A DNA stretch of 6,983 nucleotides from Planctomycetaceae bacterium (GTDB lineage Bacteria; Planctomycetota; Planctomycetia; Pirellulales; Pirellulaceae), in the NCBI GenBank assembly GCA_003455945.1, contig DMPQ01000497.1, positions 9,293 through 16,275 of the forward strand. Direction: 5' to 3'. The position numbers and the translations under genes were made by a program. A model generated the notes under the pieces. It saw only the letters and a program-made list of their open reading frames with translations, ran no database searches and was not told where the DNA came from. Below, in pieces: positions 5,506 to 6,983 of the stretch (its first letter is position 1; each line of letters opens with the position of its first letter).

Positions 5506-6561
5506 TCAGACGGCGGCGCCGCTCATCCGCTGATCGGCTCGGTCCGCCGGCACGGACGAAGCCGTCGCGGCCGGAGTCGTCGTCGTCTCGGCCGCCGCGA
5601 ACAGCGTCTCGCGACCGATCCGTAGCGTCTGGTTCGCGCCCATCGCGATCAGCGCCGAACCGACGGCGACATGCAGCGTCACGACGTTCGCCTGCAGCAT
5701 GCCCTTGGCCGGCACGACCCAGTTCGCGAACCAGGCCCACGAATCGAGCGGCTCGAACAGGCCGTACTTCACGAGCCACGTGCCGGCTCCGAGCGCCAGC
5801 TGTACCACGATCAGGGCGCCGATCCGCCACGGCAGACGACGGGTCGTGCCGAGACGATAGTCGAACGTCAGGAGCATCATCTGCACGCCGATGATCGCGA
5901 CGATCGCCGCTGTGCCGAGATGGAAGAGCACGATCGAACGAAAGACGCTCGGAGCCGCCTCGACGGCGATATGCCGGAGATTCGCTCCGAGCACCAGCTG
6001 CACGTAGACGGCGATCAGGAAGAGCAGCGACCAGACCCAATCCGAGGTTCGGACCGAACGCCGAGCCGGCTCGGCCCAAGCGCGGCCCGTCATGGTCGCG
6101 ATGGCGACGACCAACGCGAAGAAGGCGGGACCGACGCAGCCGTGCAGCTTGGCGATCTCGCGATCGGCCGCGAGGACGCGGACGCCGCCGAGCGTTCCCT
6201 GCAGGATCACCAGCACCAGGGCGCCGAGCGCCATCAGTCGGACCGAACGACGCGACTCGGAACGCCACGTCGCGATCACCAACAGGATCGCGACGAAGCC
6301 GGCCAAGGCGCCGAGCAGACGGTGTCCGTGTTCGATGAACAGATCCCACGGTCCCGACCACCACGATTCGAGCGGGTAGGCGAACAGGTTGTAGCCGAAG
6401 GTGCCGGGCCAGTCCGGGACCGCCATGCCGGCATCCTGAGTCGTGACGAGGCCGCCGACCCAGATCAACGGAAAGGTGATCGCGGCGAGCGCCACCGCCC
6501 AGCGATGAGGCCAGGGAGAGCGGTTCGAGGCGCTCGGCAGTCGGTCGGTCGATTCGGCCAT
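5506..6561 (-). CDS. ctaA: Heme A synthase (CtaA/COX15 family)
   Basis: An integral membrane enzyme of 351 residues that oxidises the C8 methyl of heme O to a formyl group, giving heme A for the oxidase. About eight hydrophobic helices are visible, near residues 21-40, 80-98, 108-126, 138-158, 175-195, 211-233, 246-266 and 286-309. The expected heme-ligand and catalytic positions are present: the EHGHR motif (E77, H80), H140 (KLHGCVGP), H214 (FHLG) and H297 (LHVAVG). The first extracytoplasmic loop (about residues 41-76) has no cysteine, unlike the Bacillus-type enzyme with its Cys pair. The open frame extends upstream to 6693 into ctaD, but I start at 6561: a GGAG lies 7 nt upstream there, and the first helix follows at a normal distance. 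The C-terminal 30 residues are Ala/Thr-rich and look disordered. ctaB follows after 61 nt. Confidence 0.95.
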   Translation of the reverse strand: MAESTDRLPSASNRSPWPHRWAVALAAITFPLIWVGGLVTTQDAGMAVPDWPGTFGYNLFAYPLESWWSGPWDLFIEHGHRLLGALAGFVAILLVIATWRSESRRSVRLMALGALVLVILQGTLGGVRVLAADREIAKLHGCVGPAFFALVVAIATMTGRAWAEPARRSVRTSDWVWSLLFLIAVYVQLVLGANLRHIAVEAAPSVFRSIVLFHLGTAAIVAIIGVQMMLLTFDYRLGTTRRLPWRIGALIVVQLALGAGTWLVKYGLFEPLDSWAWFANWVVPAKGMLQANVVTLHVAVGSALIAMGANQTLRIGRETLFAAAETTTTPAATASSVPADRADQRMSGAAV

Positions 6562-6608
6562 CACGATTCTCCGATGCGACGGAGCGGTCGAAGGAGGGGA
6601 GGGGAGAG

Positions 6609-6625
6609 GTCGCTCGACGAGCGGC
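6609..6625 (-). other. Hairpin in the ctaD-ctaA spacer
   Basis: CGCTC and GAGCG (6611-6623) pair around a 3-nt loop, extended by a G-U and a G-C pair. On the transcript it lies about 20 nt after the ctaD stop and is followed by a long pyrimidine-rich, mostly C, run (about 6589-6608) rather than a T-run. It could act in mRNA stability or processing between ctaD and ctaA; a full terminator is unlikely. Confidence 0.35.
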
Positions 6626-6646
6626 TGTTCCCGCGTCCGCGACCGC

Positions 6647-6983
6647 TCAGTCGGCCAGGGCTCCCTGAGGTGCGTTGTCGACCTGCAGGGCATGGTCGCG
6701 CGGTCCGTCGCCGCCGTACTCGTACGGGCCGCGGACGACGATCGGCTGGAAGTCGAAGTTGCCGTGCGGCGGCGGACTCGGCGCGGTCCACTCGAGCGTG
6801 TTGGCGTTCCACGGATTCCTGCCGGCTCGACGACCGAACCAGAGCGAGCCGATGAAGTTGATCACGAACAGGATCTGCACTGCTCCCAGGAGGATCGCAC
6901 AGACGGTCATCACCTGGTTGACCGGCAGTAGCATCCGGAACGATTCGAAGTGGTACGGATCGGCGTAGCGTCGCGGAAATCCA
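6647..6983 (-). CDS. ctaD: Cytochrome c oxidase subunit I, C-terminal part (window-truncated)
   Basis: This is the last 111 or so residues of the catalytic subunit of an aa3-type heme-copper oxidase; the 5' part lies beyond the window edge. The frame opens with GFPRRYADPYHFE, the subunit I signature before the last membrane helix (family form GMPRRY.DYP). A hydrophobic helix follows (VNQVMTVCAILLGAVQ onward), then the family's C-terminal block NPWNANTLEWTAPSPPPHGN. A short hydrophilic tail contains GPYEYG and ends at a TGA. The heme- and CuB-binding histidines are in the missing part, so the active site cannot be checked here. It is the first visible gene of the operon, and ctaA follows after 85 nt. 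The identity is firm; placement in the A family of oxidases is inferred from the accompanying heme A genes. Confidence 0.95.
   Translation of the reverse strand, partial: GFPRRYADPYHFESFRMLLPVNQVMTVCAILLGAVQILFVINFIGSLWFGRRAGRNPWNANTLEWTAPSPPPHGNFDFQPIVVRGPYEYGGDGPRDHALQVDNAPQGALAD

Noticed and set aside
4578..5894. Plus-strand 438-codon frame opposite ctaB and ctaA
   Set aside because: It is antisense to two well-identified genes, with Arg/Asp/His-rich shadow composition and no family resemblance.
6609..6625. ctaD-ctaA spacer hairpin as a terminator
   Set aside because: The run after the stem is C-rich rather than T-rich, and the downstream genes belong to the same pathway, so termination here is unlikely.
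6562..6693. N-terminal extension of ctaA into ctaD
   Set aside because: The extra 44 residues are Arg/Pro-rich and overlap the ctaD end. The ATG at 6561 has a GGAG and normal distance to helix 1.
5671..6855. Plus-strand 394-codon frame opposite ctaA and ctaD
   Set aside because: It is antisense shadow of the conserved membrane genes, with no domain and no plausible start context.
1..6983. Mobile elements, CRISPR arrays, tRNA or rRNA genes
   Set aside because: I saw no transposase-like frame, regularly spaced repeat-spacer array, or cloverleaf or rRNA-like sequence. The window is occupied almost wholly by one respiratory operon.

Overview
The window is one strand-consistent respiratory operon. 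All eight genes I can support are read on the minus strand, so transcription runs from high to low coordinates. The DNA is strongly G+C-rich and the genes are tightly packed. The proteins form the bacterial aa3-type cytochrome c oxidase set: structural subunits mixed with heme A synthesis and copper-insertion genes. Several traits look planctomycete-like to me: the prokaryotic subunit IV sequence style, a heme O synthase with Glu in place of the first motif Asp, and a small Cys-Pro-Thr-Cys membrane protein at the operon end. This is recalled family resemblance, not a search result, so the phylum assignment is only moderately certain.

Layout in transcription order: the C-terminal end of ctaD (oxidase subunit I, cut by the window edge at 6983); ctaA (heme A synthase); ctaB (heme O synthase); ctaE (subunit III, with a large insertion); a subunit IV gene with a repetitive hydrophilic tail; a double-domain SCO copper chaperone; a DUF420 membrane protein; and a 100-residue membrane protein with a CPTC motif. 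Spacers shrink along the operon: 85, 61, 65, 84 and 31 nt, then two 4-nt ATGA overlaps joining the last three genes. After the last stop (371) is about 330 nt without a supported gene. It holds a terminator-like hairpin, repeated GGGACCTC octamers and a weak promoter candidate. The first bases of another minus-strand reading frame may begin at position 38.

Functional logic: CtaB farnesylates heme b to heme O and CtaA oxidises heme O to heme A, the cofactor of CtaD. SCO proteins load copper onto the CuA site of subunit II, which would lie outside this window if it is in the same operon. DUF420 proteins (YozB/CtaM in Firmicutes) are linked to oxidase maturation. The CPTC protein is unassigned, but its position and its predicted periplasmic cysteine pair suggest a role in copper or thiol handling. 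The most unusual points are the roughly 220-residue, helix-rich insertion in CtaE, the tandem SCO fusion with two intact copper sites, and the translationally coupled SCO–DUF420–CPTC cassette.
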